Below are positions 32,501 through 41,543 of a stretch of 64,000 nucleotides of DNA, one piece after another. Location of the stretch: contig NZ_WKJJ01000002.1 of NCBI RefSeq assembly GCF_009674485.1, positions 62,001 to 126,000 on the forward strand. Direction: 5' to 3'. The position numbers and the translations under genes are program-made. The DNA is from Pseudoduganella rivuli (lineage in GTDB: Bacteria; Pseudomonadota; Gammaproteobacteria; Burkholderiales; Burkholderiaceae_D). Under the pieces are notes generated by a model. It was not told the DNA's origin, did no database searches, and worked only from the letters and a program-made list of their open reading frames with translations. Within the stretch, counting starts at the first letter, position 1. Every line of letters starts with the position of its first letter.

Positions 32501-34378
32501 TCAGATTTCGACCTGGGTCCCGAGTTCGATCACGCGGTTGGGCGGAATCTGGTAATAGTCTGCCGCTGCGCGGGCATTGCGCGACATGGCGACGAACAAA
32601 TGCTCGCGCCACGACGCCATGCCGGAACCCGGCGTGGAAATCACGGTCTGGCGGGCGATGAAGAACGAGGTTTCCATCATTTCGAATTCCAGCCCGTGCG
32701 CACCGCACAGCTTCAGCACGTTCGGAATGTCCGGTTCATCCTTGAAGCCGTAATGCACATTGACCTGGTAGCACTGGTGTCCCAGTTCCGTGATCTTGAC
32801 CTGTTCGCTTGAGGCCACCCACGGCTCTTCCACGATGTACACGGTGATGAACACCACCCGCTCGTGCAGCACCTTGTTGTGCGACAGGTTGTGCAGCAGC
32901 GCGTGCGGCACACCATCGCTTTCGCCGCGCAGGAAAATCGCCGTGCCATAGACGCGGGTGGGCGGCGCCATGAACAGCGACTCCAGGAAGGCATCGAGCG
33001 GAATCGCGTGCTTTTCCAGGTTCTGGAACACCAGTTCGCGCCCTGTGCGCCAGGTCAGCATGATGGTCAGCAGCACGGAACCCAGCAACAGCGGGAACCA
33101 GCCGCCGTGCAGCAGCTTCAGCGACGTCGCGGAGAACAGCATGATGTCGATGGCGATGAAAAAGCCGGTCGCGCCGAAGCACACCAACAGCGGCAAGTGC
33201 CAGCGGTAGCGGATCACGAAGAAGGTCAGGATCGTGGTCGACAGCATGGTGGCCGTCACGGCGATGCCATACGCGGCCGCCAGGTTTTCCGACGAGCCAA
33301 AGCCCAGCACGGCGATCAGCACCACCGCCAGTTGCAGCCAGTTGACCGCAGGGATGTAGACCTGGCCCATTTCCGACGCCGACGTGTGCAGCACGCGCAT
33401 GCGGGGCAGCAGGCCCAGTGCAATGGCCTGGCGCGTCATCGAGAACGTGCCGGAAATCGTCGCCTGCGACGCGATCACGGTGGCCATGGTCGACAGCACC
33501 ACCAGCGGAATCACGCTCCAGCTGCCCAACTGCTGGAAGAACGGGTTGGAAATCGCATCCGGCTTGGCGATCAGCAGCGCGCCCTGGCCCAGGTAATTCA
33601 AGGCCAGCGCGGGGAAGGTCACGAGGAACCACGCCATGCGGATCGGCTTCTTGCCGAAGTGGCCCATGTCCGCATACAGCGCTTCCGCCCCCGTGAACGC
33701 CAGCACCACGGCGCCCAGCGCCACGAAGCCGGCGTATTTATTATCGAGCATGAACTGGAACGCATGCAGGGGATTCAATGCCGACAGGATTTGCGGCGCC
33801 TGCACGATATTGATGACGCCCATGGCCGCCAGCGCGGCAAACCACAGCACCATGATGGGACCGAACCAGCGGCCGATACCGGCCGTGCCATGCTGTTGCA
33901 GCGCATACAGCGACACCAGCACGATGATCGTCAGCGGCACCACATAAGGCTTGAACGCGGGCGTGACCACTTCCAGGCCCTCGATCGCGGACAACACGGA
34001 AATCGCCGGCGTCACCACGCTGTCGCCATAAAACATGGTGGCGCCGAACACGCCCAGCAACAGCAGCGGGCCATGCCATCCCGAGCGCTTGCTGACGGAA
34101 TTGAGCGCCAGCGCCATCAGCGCCATGACGCCGCCCTCGCCACGGTTATCCGCACGCAGCACCAGGGTGACGTATTTGAGCGACACGATCATGGTCAGCC
34201 CCCAGAAAATCAGGGACACGACGCCGACCAGGTTGGCGGGGTTGAGGACGAGCCCGTGTTCGGGATCGAAAATGGTTTTCAGCGTATACAGGGGACTGGT
34301 GCCGATATCGCCATAGACGATGCCGACGGCAGCCAGGGTCAGTGCGACGAGGCTGCTCTTCTTATGTTCCGCGGTCAA
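32501..34378 (-). CDS. kup: Kup: low-affinity K+ uptake transporter
   Basis: About 625 aa with 12 membrane helices and a C-terminal cytoplasmic domain. Signature segments: VYGDIGTSPLYTLKTIF at the N-terminus, FYGDSVVTPAISVLSAIEGL, FTGAEALYADMGHFG and the C-terminal TSFFIARQTVI. The K+/H+ symport family is standard in beta-proteobacteria. The frame is open to a GTG at 34411 with no Shine-Dalgarno; a TTG at 34378 has AGGTG five bases upstream and gives the family-typical start (TAEHKKSSLVALTLAAVG), so I prefer it. Divergent from rarD. Confidence 0.95.
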   Translation of the reverse strand: MTAEHKKSSLVALTLAAVGIVYGDIGTSPLYTLKTIFDPEHGLVLNPANLVGVVSLIFWGLTMIVSLKYVTLVLRADNRGEGGVMALMALALNSVSKRSGWHGPLLLLGVFGATMFYGDSVVTPAISVLSAIEGLEVVTPAFKPYVVPLTIIVLVSLYALQQHGTAGIGRWFGPIMVLWFAALAAMGVINIVQAPQILSALNPLHAFQFMLDNKYAGFVALGAVVLAFTGAEALYADMGHFGKKPIRMAWFLVTFPALALNYLGQGALLIAKPDAISNPFFQQLGSWSVIPLVVLSTMATVIASQATISGTFSMTRQAIALGLLPRMRVLHTSASEMGQVYIPAVNWLQLAVVLIAVLGFGSSENLAAAYGIAVTATMLSTTILTFFVIRYRWHLPLLVCFGATGFFIAIDIMLFSATSLKLLHGGWFPLLLGSVLLTIMLTWRTGRELVFQNLEKHAIPLDAFLESLFMAPPTRVYGTAIFLRGESDGVPHALLHNLSHNKVLHERVVFITVYIVEEPWVASSEQVKITELGHQCYQVNVHYGFKDEPDIPNVLKLCGAHGLEFEMMETSFFIARQTVISTPGSGMASWREHLFVAMSRNARAAADYYQIPPNRVIELGTQVEI

Positions 34379-34561
34379 GATTGCACCTGAGGTTGTTTTG
34401 GTGCATTGCACAATAGGTTAACTATAGTCAATTTGCAAGTCCGTTCTGCCATGTCATCCACGGATTTTACCCTCGCCAGCGGTGTTATACGATTTCCACG
34501 ATAATGACAGACCGCTCGAAGTTTCCGCGCCGCTATCCGCCGCGCTCACCTGTCACTATCC

Positions 34562-35437
34562 ATGAATCCAGGCATCCTGTACGCCGCCCTTGCTTTCTTT
34601 TGCTGGGGCCTGTTCCCGTTGTATTTCCATGCCATCGGCCCCGTGCCGCCGATGGAAATCCTGTCGCACCGCATGCTGTGGTCGCTGGTCTTCCTGGCCG
34701 TCGTGCTGACGGCGCGCAGCCAGTGGGGCTGGCTGCCGGAAGTGCTGAAAAAACCGAAGATCATCGTGAGTTTTGTCGCCAGCGCGCTGCTGCTGACGGC
34801 CAACTGGTTTTTTTATATCTGGGCCGTGAAAAATGGCCACGTCATCGACGCCAGCCTCGGCTATTTCATCAATCCCCTGATCAATGTGCTGTTCGGCCTG
34901 CTGTTCCTGAAAGAGCGGCTGCGGCCCGGCCAGTGGGCGGCGGTCGGCCTCGCGGCGCTGGGCGTGGCCTGGCTGACGTGGCAGGCGGGCAAGCCGCCGT
35001 ATATCGCGCTGGTGCTGGGCCTGACGTTCGGCGGCTACGGCCTGTTGCGCAAGACCGCTGCCCTGGCGGCGCTGGAAGGCTTGTCGTTCGAAACCATCAT
35101 CCTGTTCCCGCTGGCCGCCGCTTATGTGGCCTGGCTGTCGCTGCACGGTGAAAACACCTTCGTCAATTCGCCGGCCAGCACGCGCTGGCTGCTGGCGGCG
35201 GCCGGTCCCATCACGGCCATTCCACTGCTGCTGTTCGCGGCCGGCGCGCGGCGCATTCCCATGTCCGTGCTGGGCATGCTGCAATACCTGTCGCCCACCA
35301 TGCAAATGCTGCTGGGACTGTGGTTCTTTGGCGAAGCGTTTTCGCCGGAGCGGTTGGCGGGCTTTATCGTGATCTGGTCCGCGCTGGCGGTTTACATGGC
35401 GGAAGGCTGGTGGATTTCGCGCCGCGCTGCTGGCTAG
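34562..35437 (+). CDS. rarD: RarD: EamA-family (DMT) permease
   Basis: A 291-aa ten-helix drug/metabolite transporter of the RarD subfamily: GILYAALAFFCWGLFPLYFH, then EILSHRMLWSL and a YFINPLINVLFGLLFLKERL segment, all RarD hallmarks. The transported compound is not established; chloramphenicol sensitivity gave the name in other species. No clear Shine-Dalgarno. It reads toward ettA with a 62-bp gap. Confidence 0.93.
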   Translation: MNPGILYAALAFFCWGLFPLYFHAIGPVPPMEILSHRMLWSLVFLAVVLTARSQWGWLPEVLKKPKIIVSFVASALLLTANWFFYIWAVKNGHVIDASLGYFINPLINVLFGLLFLKERLRPGQWAAVGLAALGVAWLTWQAGKPPYIALVLGLTFGGYGLLRKTAALAALEGLSFETIILFPLAAAYVAWLSLHGENTFVNSPASTRWLLAAAGPITAIPLLLFAAGARRIPMSVLGMLQYLSPTMQMLLGLWFFGEAFSPERLAGFIVIWSALAVYMAEGWWISRRAAG

Positions 35438-35499
35438 ACGTTGCCGTTTGTCGTATGCTGTTGACCTTCTGTACCTAACACTTTCTCGAGACTTTCCTA

Positions 35500-37167
35500 A
35501 TGGCAAATTACGTCTATACCATGAACCGCGTGGGCAAAATTGTCCCGCCCAAGCGCCAGATCCTCAAAGATATTTCGCTGTCGTTCTTCCCCGGCGCGAA
35601 AATCGGCGTGCTGGGCCTGAACGGCTCCGGTAAATCGACCTTGCTGAAAATTATGGCGGGCATCGATACCGACATCCAGGGCGAAGCGCGCCCGATGCCG
35701 GGCCTGAACATTGGCTACCTGCCGCAGGAGCCGCAACTGGACCCGGAAAAAACCGTGCGCCAGGAAGTGGAATCCGGCCTGGGCGAAGCGTTCAGCGCGC
35801 AAGCACAATTGGAAGCCGTGTACGCCGCCTACGCGGAAGAAGACGCGGACTTCGATGCGCTGGCCAAGGAACAGGAACGCCTGGAATCCATCATTGCCGC
35901 GGCCGACGGCGGCAACCTGAACCTGCAACTGGAAATGGCAGCCGACGCGCTGCGCCTGCCGCCATGGGAACAGAAAATCGGCGTGCTGTCCGGTGGCGAA
36001 AAGCGCCGCGTGGCGCTGTGCAAACTGTTGCTGTCCAAGCCAGACATGCTGCTGCTGGACGAACCGACCAACCACCTGGATGCGGAATCCGTCGAGTGGC
36101 TGGAACAATTCCTCGTGCGCTTCCCGGGCACCGTGGTCGGCATCACCCACGATCGCTACTTCCTCGACAATGCGGCGGAATGGATCCTGGAACTGGACCG
36201 TGGCCACGGTATTCCATGGAAGGGTAACTACTCGTCCTGGCTGGACCAGAAGCAGGAACGCCTGAAGCAGGAAGAAGCCACGGAATCGGCGCGCCAGAAA
36301 GCGCTGCAAAAGGAATTGGAATGGTCGCGCCAGAATCCGAAGGCGCGCCAGGCCAAGTCGAAAGCCCGTATGGCCCGCTTCAATGAACTGAGCGAATACG
36401 AATACCAGAAACGTAACGAAACGCAGGAAATCTTTATTCCTGTAGCTGAGCGTCTGGGTAACGACGTGATCGAATTCAAGAACGTCACGAAATCGTTTGG
36501 CGACCGCCTGCTGATCGACAACCTGTCGTTCACCATCCCGCCGGGCGCCATCGTCGGTATCATCGGCCCGAACGGCGCCGGTAAGTCGACCTTGTTCAAG
36601 ATGATCGCCGGTATCGAGCAACCGGACAGCGGCGAAGTGGTGATCGGCAAGACCGCGAAGATTTCGCTGGTGGACCAGAGCCGCGACGACCTGGCCAACA
36701 CCAAGACCGTGTTCGAAGACGTGTCCGGCGGCGCCGACATGCTCAGCGTGGGCCGCTTTGAAATGCCGTCGCGCGCCTACCTGGGCCGCTTCAACTTCAA
36801 GGGCGGCGACCAGCAAAAGATCGTCGGCAACCTGTCCGGCGGTGAGCGCGGCCGCCTGCACCTGGCCAAGACCCTGCTCAAGGGCGGCAACGTTCTGCTG
36901 CTGGACGAACCGTCGAATGACCTGGACGTGGAAACCCTGCGTGCGCTGGAAGACGCGCTGCTGGAATTCGCGGGTTCCGTGATGGTGATTTCCCACGACC
37001 GCTGGTTCCTGGACCGTATCGCCACCCACATCCTGTCGTTCGAAGGCGATTCGCAAGTTACGTTCTTCGCTGGTAACTACCAGGAATACGAAGCGGACAA
37101 GAAGAAACGTTTGGGTGAGGAAGGCGCGAAACCGAAGCGTATCCGCTACAAGCCACTGACGACCTGA
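35500..37167 (+). CDS. ettA: EttA: ABC-F energy-dependent translational throttle
   Basis: A 555-aa soluble ABC-F protein with two ATPase domains. Walker A GLNGSGKST and GPNGAGKST, signatures LSGGEKRRVALCKLL and LSGGERGRLHLAKTL, and Walker B LLLDEPTNHLD and LLLDEPSNDLD. The N-terminus YTMNRVGKIVPPKRQILK and the arm insert in domain 1 identify EttA. It binds the ribosomal E site and gates the first elongation step according to ATP/ADP ratio. Monocistronic, with a clear terminator. Confidence 0.97.
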   Translation: MANYVYTMNRVGKIVPPKRQILKDISLSFFPGAKIGVLGLNGSGKSTLLKIMAGIDTDIQGEARPMPGLNIGYLPQEPQLDPEKTVRQEVESGLGEAFSAQAQLEAVYAAYAEEDADFDALAKEQERLESIIAAADGGNLNLQLEMAADALRLPPWEQKIGVLSGGEKRRVALCKLLLSKPDMLLLDEPTNHLDAESVEWLEQFLVRFPGTVVGITHDRYFLDNAAEWILELDRGHGIPWKGNYSSWLDQKQERLKQEEATESARQKALQKELEWSRQNPKARQAKSKARMARFNELSEYEYQKRNETQEIFIPVAERLGNDVIEFKNVTKSFGDRLLIDNLSFTIPPGAIVGIIGPNGAGKSTLFKMIAGIEQPDSGEVVIGKTAKISLVDQSRDDLANTKTVFEDVSGGADMLSVGRFEMPSRAYLGRFNFKGGDQQKIVGNLSGGERGRLHLAKTLLKGGNVLLLDEPSNDLDVETLRALEDALLEFAGSVMVISHDRWFLDRIATHILSFEGDSQVTFFAGNYQEYEADKKKRLGEEGAKPKRIRYKPLTT

Positions 37168-37191
37168 GCCACGAGTGGCGTTGTCGTAAGT

Positions 37192-37222
37192 AAAATGGGA
37201 CCGGTTCGCTGGTCCCATTTTT
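37192..37222 (+). terminator. Rho-independent terminator after ettA
   Basis: AAATGGGACC and GGTCCCATTTTT form the stem around GGTTCGCT, followed by T residues. Confidence 0.92.
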
Positions 37223-37234
37223 ATTGGAGAAGAT

Positions 37235-37696
37235 ATGCGCTTATTGATCGCGTTACTGACGTTTGCCTGTGGCGCCGCCACGGCGCAGGAAGTCACCGCC
37301 GACAAGCTGGGCTGGATGTCCGGCTGCTGGGCCGCCAGCGGGGGCGAAGCAGGTTCCGGTGAACAATGGATGGCGCCGGCCGGCGGCACGTTGATGGGCA
37401 TGAGCCGCACCGTCAGGAACGGCAAGACCGTGGCGTGGGAAGCGCTGCACATCCGCGACGTGGACGGCAAGCTGGCTTACGTGGCGAAACCGCACAACCA
37501 GCCGGAAGCCGCGTTCAAACTGGCCAGCCTGGACGGCCAGCATGCCGTGTTTGAAAACCCGCAGCACGATTTCCCCCAGCGCATCATCTACAAGCGCGAT
37601 GGCGATCAGTTGCATGCACGGATCGAAGGCACGATGAAGGGCAAGAACAAGGGCATCGATTTCCCCCTGCAAAAAACCGCGTGCCCGGGAACATAA
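37235..37696 (+). CDS. Secreted DUF6265-family protein
   Basis: A 153-aa protein with a Sec signal (MRLLIALLTFACGAATAQ) and a compact beta-rich domain bearing the family pattern LGWMSGCWAASGG, EQWMAPAGGTLMGMSRTVR and ENPQHDFPQRIIYKRDGD. The fold is probably lipocalin-like. Function is unknown; it should act in the periplasm. Monocistronic, with its own terminator, and start set by GGAGA upstream. Confidence 0.88.
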   Translation: MRLLIALLTFACGAATAQEVTADKLGWMSGCWAASGGEAGSGEQWMAPAGGTLMGMSRTVRNGKTVAWEALHIRDVDGKLAYVAKPHNQPEAAFKLASLDGQHAVFENPQHDFPQRIIYKRDGDQLHARIEGTMKGKNKGIDFPLQKTACPGT

Positions 37697-37710
37697 TTTT
37701 TTAAATGACA

Positions 37711-37735
37711 ATGGCGCCACGAAGGCGCCATTTTT
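37711..37735. terminator. Terminator between the DUF6265 gene and the OMP gene
   Basis: ATGGCGCC-ACGAA-GGCGCCAT followed by a T-run; it may serve both convergent genes. Confidence 0.85.
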
Positions 37736-37780
37736 CATGCAGTACGCATCAACTCGACATTACGGGGCCTGGCCCCTTGA

Positions 37781-38371
37781 TCAGAAGTTGTAGCGTGCGC
37801 CCAGCGATACGGCGCCTTTCTTGCGGCCCTGGTCGATGCCGTTCTTGCCGTAGTGTTCGTACTCGAGCGACAGCGACACTTTTTCATTGAGCGCATACTC
37901 GCCGCCCACCGACGCATACAGGTTGGTGCGGTTGCTATCGCCCGTTACGTATGGCGTTGCGAGGCCGGTGCCGTGGACTTCATTCTTGTTGTACGCAACA
38001 CCCAGCTTGCCGAACACGGACAATTGCTGGTTGATCGGCACACTGCCCTTGCCGGCCAGGTAAAACGCATGCGACTTGCTGTCGATATGGCCAGCAGCCG
38101 TGCCGACGTTGTAGTTGTAGTCAGAACTACCGAAATCGGTGTAGCCGCCTTCCACGGCAAACGTCTTGTTCAACTGGTAGCCGCCATAAATCTTGCCGGA
38201 CCATTCAGTGCTGTTGCGGTCGCCGTTGCTGGTGTCGTTCGACAGGCTGTACTTGTGCTTGCTGGCCACCACGCCGACACCGGCGTAAGCGCCGGTATCA
38301 TCGGCATAAGCAGCGGACATGCCGCCAAAGGCGGTAGCGGAAACAATCAGGGCAGTCAGAATTTTTTTCAT
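37781..38371 (-). CDS. Outer-membrane beta-barrel protein (OmpA-like/Ail-like fold)
   Basis: 196 aa from ATG 38371 (signal MKKILTALIVSATAFGGMSA, then AYA). The mature part is an eight-stranded barrel: alternating strands such as YAGVGVVASKHKYSL, FAVEGGYTDFGSSDYNY and VSLSLEYEHYGKNG, ending in SLGARYNF, whose terminal Phe is the BAM recognition signal. Small barrels of this kind act in envelope stability or adhesion; specific function is unknown. Upstream codons to 38443 are open but lack a signal peptide. 200 bp upstream separate it from alkB, with no other feature seen there. Confidence 0.88.
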   Translation of the reverse strand: MKKILTALIVSATAFGGMSAAYADDTGAYAGVGVVASKHKYSLSNDTSNGDRNSTEWSGKIYGGYQLNKTFAVEGGYTDFGSSDYNYNVGTAAGHIDSKSHAFYLAGKGSVPINQQLSVFGKLGVAYNKNEVHGTGLATPYVTGDSNRTNLYASVGGEYALNEKVSLSLEYEHYGKNGIDQGRKKGAVSLGARYNF

Positions 38372-38570
38372 TTTTCGATCTTTCGCAAAGATTTGGTTGG
38401 GTTTGCTTGGGATCGCAATTTCACGGAATCGCGATGTAGGCAAGATAGCATTGAGAATTTGCCTACGTCGTTAGGAATTCCGTAAGAATTGTCACGAGTT
38501 GTAATCGCTATTGAAACGAAGGGGATCGCCACAAGATGGCGGATTTTCGCTTAAGATAGGCTTAAGATGC

Positions 38571-39182
38571 CTACAAGATAACAATATTGCGAAAGGTCAG
38601 GCTGATGCGCGGCCCGCGCGGCGTTTTTTCCTTGTTGATGCCGTGCCGCCAGTGGTGCTGCAAGGCGCCCGCCATCAGCAGCAGGCTGCCATCACCCAAC
38701 GCGATTTTCACCGTCTTCGGCAATTTCTTATGTTTGAGGATGAAGGTGCGGGCTTCGCCGAAACTTACAGACGCGATGGCGGGATTGCGGCCCAGTTCCC
38801 GTTCGTCATCGCTGTGGAAGCCCATGCTGTCCTGCTCGTTGCGGTAATAGTTGAGCAGCACGCTGTTGAAGCGGCGGCCGGTGGCGATTTCCACCGCCTG
38901 CCTGATTTCCCGTTGCAGCGGCGTGAATGGCTGCGGTTCGAAGGTGGTGCCGGAATACGTGTAGCGGGCTTCGGGTTCGCCATGCCATGCGCTCAGGCGC
39001 GGCTGCAACATGGATTTGCCATATAGCGTGATGGATTCCGCGCGCCACGGCGTTTCCTCGACCAGGCGCTGCATGACAGTGGCAGGGTCTTGCGCCAGCG
39101 GCAGCCGGGACATGAAATACAGTTCGCCATCCTCGATGGGGATGGCTTCCAGCGTGTGGTTCTGATCGGCAAACAAGTCCAT
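38571..39182 (-). CDS. alkB: AlkB-type 2-oxoglutarate/Fe(II) dioxygenase
   Basis: 203 aa from ATG 39182 (MDLFADQNHTLEAIP). Fe(II) ligands are HxD in MGFHSDDE and the His of ALQHHWRHGIN, and the 2-oxoglutarate Arg is in GPRISLTFRNI; LLNYYRNEQDSMGFH is the family signature. The sequence resembles ABH2/AlkB2 types, which repair 1-methyladenine and 3-methylcytosine in DNA or RNA. A tnpB element sits about 20 bp upstream of the start codon, so its native promoter and ribosome-binding site are displaced; expression may now depend on the insertion. The open frame continues into the element but is not part of the gene. Confidence 0.93.
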   Translation of the reverse strand: MDLFADQNHTLEAIPIEDGELYFMSRLPLAQDPATVMQRLVEETPWRAESITLYGKSMLQPRLSAWHGEPEARYTYSGTTFEPQPFTPLQREIRQAVEIATGRRFNSVLLNYYRNEQDSMGFHSDDERELGRNPAIASVSFGEARTFILKHKKLPKTVKIALGDGSLLLMAGALQHHWRHGINKEKTPRGPRISLTFRNIVIL

Positions 39183-39199
39183 CAGATGTTGCTCCGAGA

Positions 39200-40366
39200 A
39201 ACCTCGTCCTTCAGGACGGGGAGTGAAAGGTGCCGACTGCGAAGCAGTCGAACATTTTTTCGAGTATGAGCGAACCAATTTCGGCCCGGGCGGTCAAAAG
39301 GGGCATGAAAATGGTCTTTCGGTATCGCGTCAAATCCCTGACCGGCCTGCTCAATGAGCAGGCGCGGAGGGTGAATGACGTCTGGAACTTCTGTAATGAC
39401 CGGCAGAAGGATGCGCTGCGTTTCAACCGGCCATGGCACACGGGATTTGACCTGATCAAGCTGACCACCGGCTGCAGCAAGGAACTTGGCCTGCACTCGG
39501 GAACCATCAATGACGTCTGCCAGCAATATGCCAAGTCGCGCCAGCAGCGGCGCCGTCCTTACCTGCGTTACCGTGGCCGGAAGGCGCTGGGCTGGGTGCC
39601 GCTCAAGGGCCGTGAATTGAAGCGGGAAGGCAATGCGTTCCGCTTTGCCGGCCATACTTTTCGCGTGTTTTACTCGCGCCCGCTGCCTGAGGGAAAAATC
39701 TGCGACGGCACCAATTTTTCCCGGGACCGGCGTGGCAACTGGTTCCTCAATATCGTGTTGGACGTGCCTGAACCGCCTAAACGGCCACCGGGACGTGAAG
39801 TTGGCATCGACCTGGGTCTGAAGGACCTGACGACGCTGTCGAACGGCCATAAAGAGCCCGCTCCGCAGTTTTACCGCGAAGCCGAGGCGGCGCTGGCGGT
39901 TGCGCAACGTGCCCACAAGAAGCGGCGGGTTGCGGCCATCCACGCCAAAATCGCCAACCGACGGCACGATTTTCTTCACAAACTGTCCACCGGCCTCGTG
40001 CGTGCGTTTGACCTGATTGCGGTCGGCAACGTCAACGCGGCGGGACTTGCCAAAACCAGCATGGCGAAGTCGGTACTGGACGCAGGCTGGTCGACGTTTC
40101 GCACTCAACTCGCGTACAAGGCTATGAAGCATGGCGCGTGGTTTGTCGAAGTGGATGAACGATTCACCACCCAGGTCTGCTCGGATTGCGGCGCCAAGCC
40201 CGATTCGAGGCCTAACGGTATCGCAGACCTTGGAATAAGAGAATGGCGGTGCTGTGATTGCGGCGCGGTACATGATCGTGATCTCAATGCGGCGACAAAC
40301 ATTCTCCGTCGCGGACGTGCGACGCTGGCTGCAGGAATCCTCGTCCTTTAAGGCGAGGAGGACGTC
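39200..40366 (+). mobile_element. tnpB-only IS200/IS605-family element (IS1341-like)
   Basis: Similar subterminal hairpins mark both ends: CCTCGTCC-TTCA-GGACGGGG at 39202-39221 and CCTCGTCCTTTAAGGCGAGG at 39339+1000 (40339-40358). Only tnpB is present, with no Y1 transposase tnpA, so it must rely on a relative elsewhere for movement. It fills the short gap between alkB and the divergent oxidoreductase gene, leaving about 20 bp on each side. IS605-type insertion makes no target duplication, so exact ends are approximate. Confidence 0.8.
39305..40351 (+). CDS. tnpB: TnpB RNA-guided nuclease homologue
   Basis: About 348 aa from ATG 39305 (KMVFRYRVKSLTGLLN); an ATG at 39311 is better spaced from AAGGGG, and the open frame from 39230 is probably untranslated. 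It has the N-terminal HTH/REC part (KELGLHSGTINDVCQQYAKS), RuvC-I GIDLGLKDL with its Asp, the zinc finger CSDCGAKP and WRCCDCGAVHDRD, whose last Asp is RuvC-III. The canonical RuvC-II Glu is missing: the strand reads LIAVGNVNAAG. A Glu in FVEVDERFTT just downstream may replace it. TnpB cuts DNA with a guide RNA from its own 3' end. Confidence 0.9.
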   Translation: MKMVFRYRVKSLTGLLNEQARRVNDVWNFCNDRQKDALRFNRPWHTGFDLIKLTTGCSKELGLHSGTINDVCQQYAKSRQQRRRPYLRYRGRKALGWVPLKGRELKREGNAFRFAGHTFRVFYSRPLPEGKICDGTNFSRDRRGNWFLNIVLDVPEPPKRPPGREVGIDLGLKDLTTLSNGHKEPAPQFYREAEAALAVAQRAHKKRRVAAIHAKIANRRHDFLHKLSTGLVRAFDLIAVGNVNAAGLAKTSMAKSVLDAGWSTFRTQLAYKAMKHGAWFVEVDERFTTQVCSDCGAKPDSRPNGIADLGIREWRCCDCGAVHDRDLNAATNILRRGRATLAAGILVL

Positions 40367-40385
40367 AAAGCCGGTATCATAGCAG
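40230..40385 (+). ncRNA. Probable omegaRNA (reRNA) of TnpB
   Basis: TnpB guide RNAs overlap the 3' end of tnpB and the right end of the element, with the guide read from DNA just outside. The right-end hairpin at 40339-40358 would be part of the scaffold and GTCAAAGCCGG onwards the guide. Extent is inferred from the family, not from a conserved structure I could verify. Confidence 0.35.
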
Positions 40386-40387
40386 CC

Positions 40388-40984
40388 ATGAAAAAACGCC
40401 AATTCTTCGGCGCGCTGGCTGCGGCCGGCGCCCTCCCCGTCCTGGACTCCGCCCACGCGGCCCCCGTCAAAACCAGCGGTCCCGTGCTGTTGACGGTAAC
40501 GGGGCCGATCAGCAAACCAAACCGTGGCCCGCTGGACCCGGGCGGCTTCGACCAGATGCTGGTCAAGCACAAGGTCAGCTTTACCAAAGCCTATGTGTTT
40601 GATTTCGCGATGCTGGCTGCGCTGCCCGCCATCACCATCAAGCCCACGCTGGAATACGACAACAAGCCGCATACGCTGAAAGGCCCGCTGCTGGTCGACG
40701 TGCTGAAAGCGGCCGGCGCCACCCTGACGGAAAACAGCAACATCGTGTTACGCGCGGTGGATGGCTATGCCGCCACCGTCACTGTGGCGCAAGCCCGCGC
40801 GCAGCGCTACATCATCGCCACGCACCTGGAAGGCGCGCCGATCGCACTGGGCGGACTGGGTCCCCTGTGGGCGGTATACGATGCGGATAAAGTGCCGGAC
40901 ATGGCAAAGAAACCCGTGGCCGAACGTTTCGGTTCGTGCCCGTGGGGTTTGTATCACGTGGAAGTGCAGTCGTTGGTGGTCTGA
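40388..40984 (+). CDS. Exported molybdopterin-binding-fold oxidoreductase-like protein
   Basis: A 198-aa protein with a Sec-type signal (MKKRQFFGALAAAGALPVLD, cleaved after AHA). The mature part matches the sulfite-oxidase-like molybdopterin-binding domain: LLTVTGPISKPN, YVFDFAMLAALP, LKGPLLVDVLKAAGA and LGGLGPLWAVYD. Single-domain versions of this fold are common in beta-proteobacteria; the cofactor Cys of true sulfite oxidases is not evident at the usual place, so catalytic status is unknown. Its promoter region is interrupted by the tnpB element 22 bp upstream. Confidence 0.75.
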   Translation: MKKRQFFGALAAAGALPVLDSAHAAPVKTSGPVLLTVTGPISKPNRGPLDPGGFDQMLVKHKVSFTKAYVFDFAMLAALPAITIKPTLEYDNKPHTLKGPLLVDVLKAAGATLTENSNIVLRAVDGYAATVTVAQARAQRYIIATHLEGAPIALGGLGPLWAVYDADKVPDMAKKPVAERFGSCPWGLYHVEVQSLVV

Positions 40985-41021
40985 CGTCCGGATCAGGAGG
41001 GACGCCAGACCGGCTGGCAGG

Positions 41022-41384
41022 TCAGGCGTATGCTTCGGCCAGCGACATCACGCGCGGCGTGATGGTAATGCCGACGTCGCCAAACACTTTCGTAATGAGC
41101 GCCATGTTGGCGGCATTCTCTTCCGGCTTCCAGCCTTTGAACAGGTCGGTGCCATCCTTGTGGAAATGCATATCCAGCACTTTGCCGCGGTCTTTGTGCG
41201 TGTAGCCGGAACTGTGCGTGTTTTCAAAGCCGGCAGCCTTCAGCGCGGCAATCACGTCCACAGGCGGATTGTCCGGGTCGGTGGCCATGTACACGCCAAA
41301 CGTCTTGCCAGGCGGCTTGGCGGCGATGTCCACTTCATAAATACCGGGCGCCTTGGTGACCGAAGTGCTTTTCAGAAATAACAT
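41022..41384 (-). CDS. Conserved hypothetical protein, 120 aa
   Basis: I do not recognise the family. It is cytoplasmic (no signal) with an alternating alpha/beta pattern: GIYEVDIAAKPPGKTFGVYM, a DVIAALKAAGFEN helix, a His-rich strand (SSGYTHKDRGKVLDMHFHKD) and a C-terminal ITPRVMSLAEAYA. The DxHFH arrangement could bind a metal, but this is speculative. Single gene, convergent with the oxidoreductase-like gene. The 159 bp upstream hold nothing recognisable. Confidence 0.65.
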   Translation of the reverse strand: MLFLKSTSVTKAPGIYEVDIAAKPPGKTFGVYMATDPDNPPVDVIAALKAAGFENTHSSGYTHKDRGKVLDMHFHKDGTDLFKGWKPEENAANMALITKVFGDVGITITPRVMSLAEAYA

Positions 41385-41543
41385 GTTCTATCCTCTATCC
41401 TCTGCTAGGCAACGCCGTCTGGGGCGCGCATCCTGACTTGTTTTTCTGATCCAAAAATATTCCAACAATTAAGCTTATTGCTTTCGCCGAGGATTTACAA
41501 GGAATTCGGCAATGCGCATGAGCAACATGCCCCAAGGGACGAT

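Noticed and set aside
32864..34390. 508-codon antisense frame across kup
   Set aside because: No motifs, composition of a shadow frame; kup is unambiguous.
35497..37470. 657-codon antisense frame across ettA
   Set aside because: Shadow frame; ettA has all ABC-F motifs on the other strand.
39230..39304. N-terminal extension of TnpB
   Set aside because: These codons lie in the left end of the element; TnpB homologues begin near the MKxVFRYRVKS segment.
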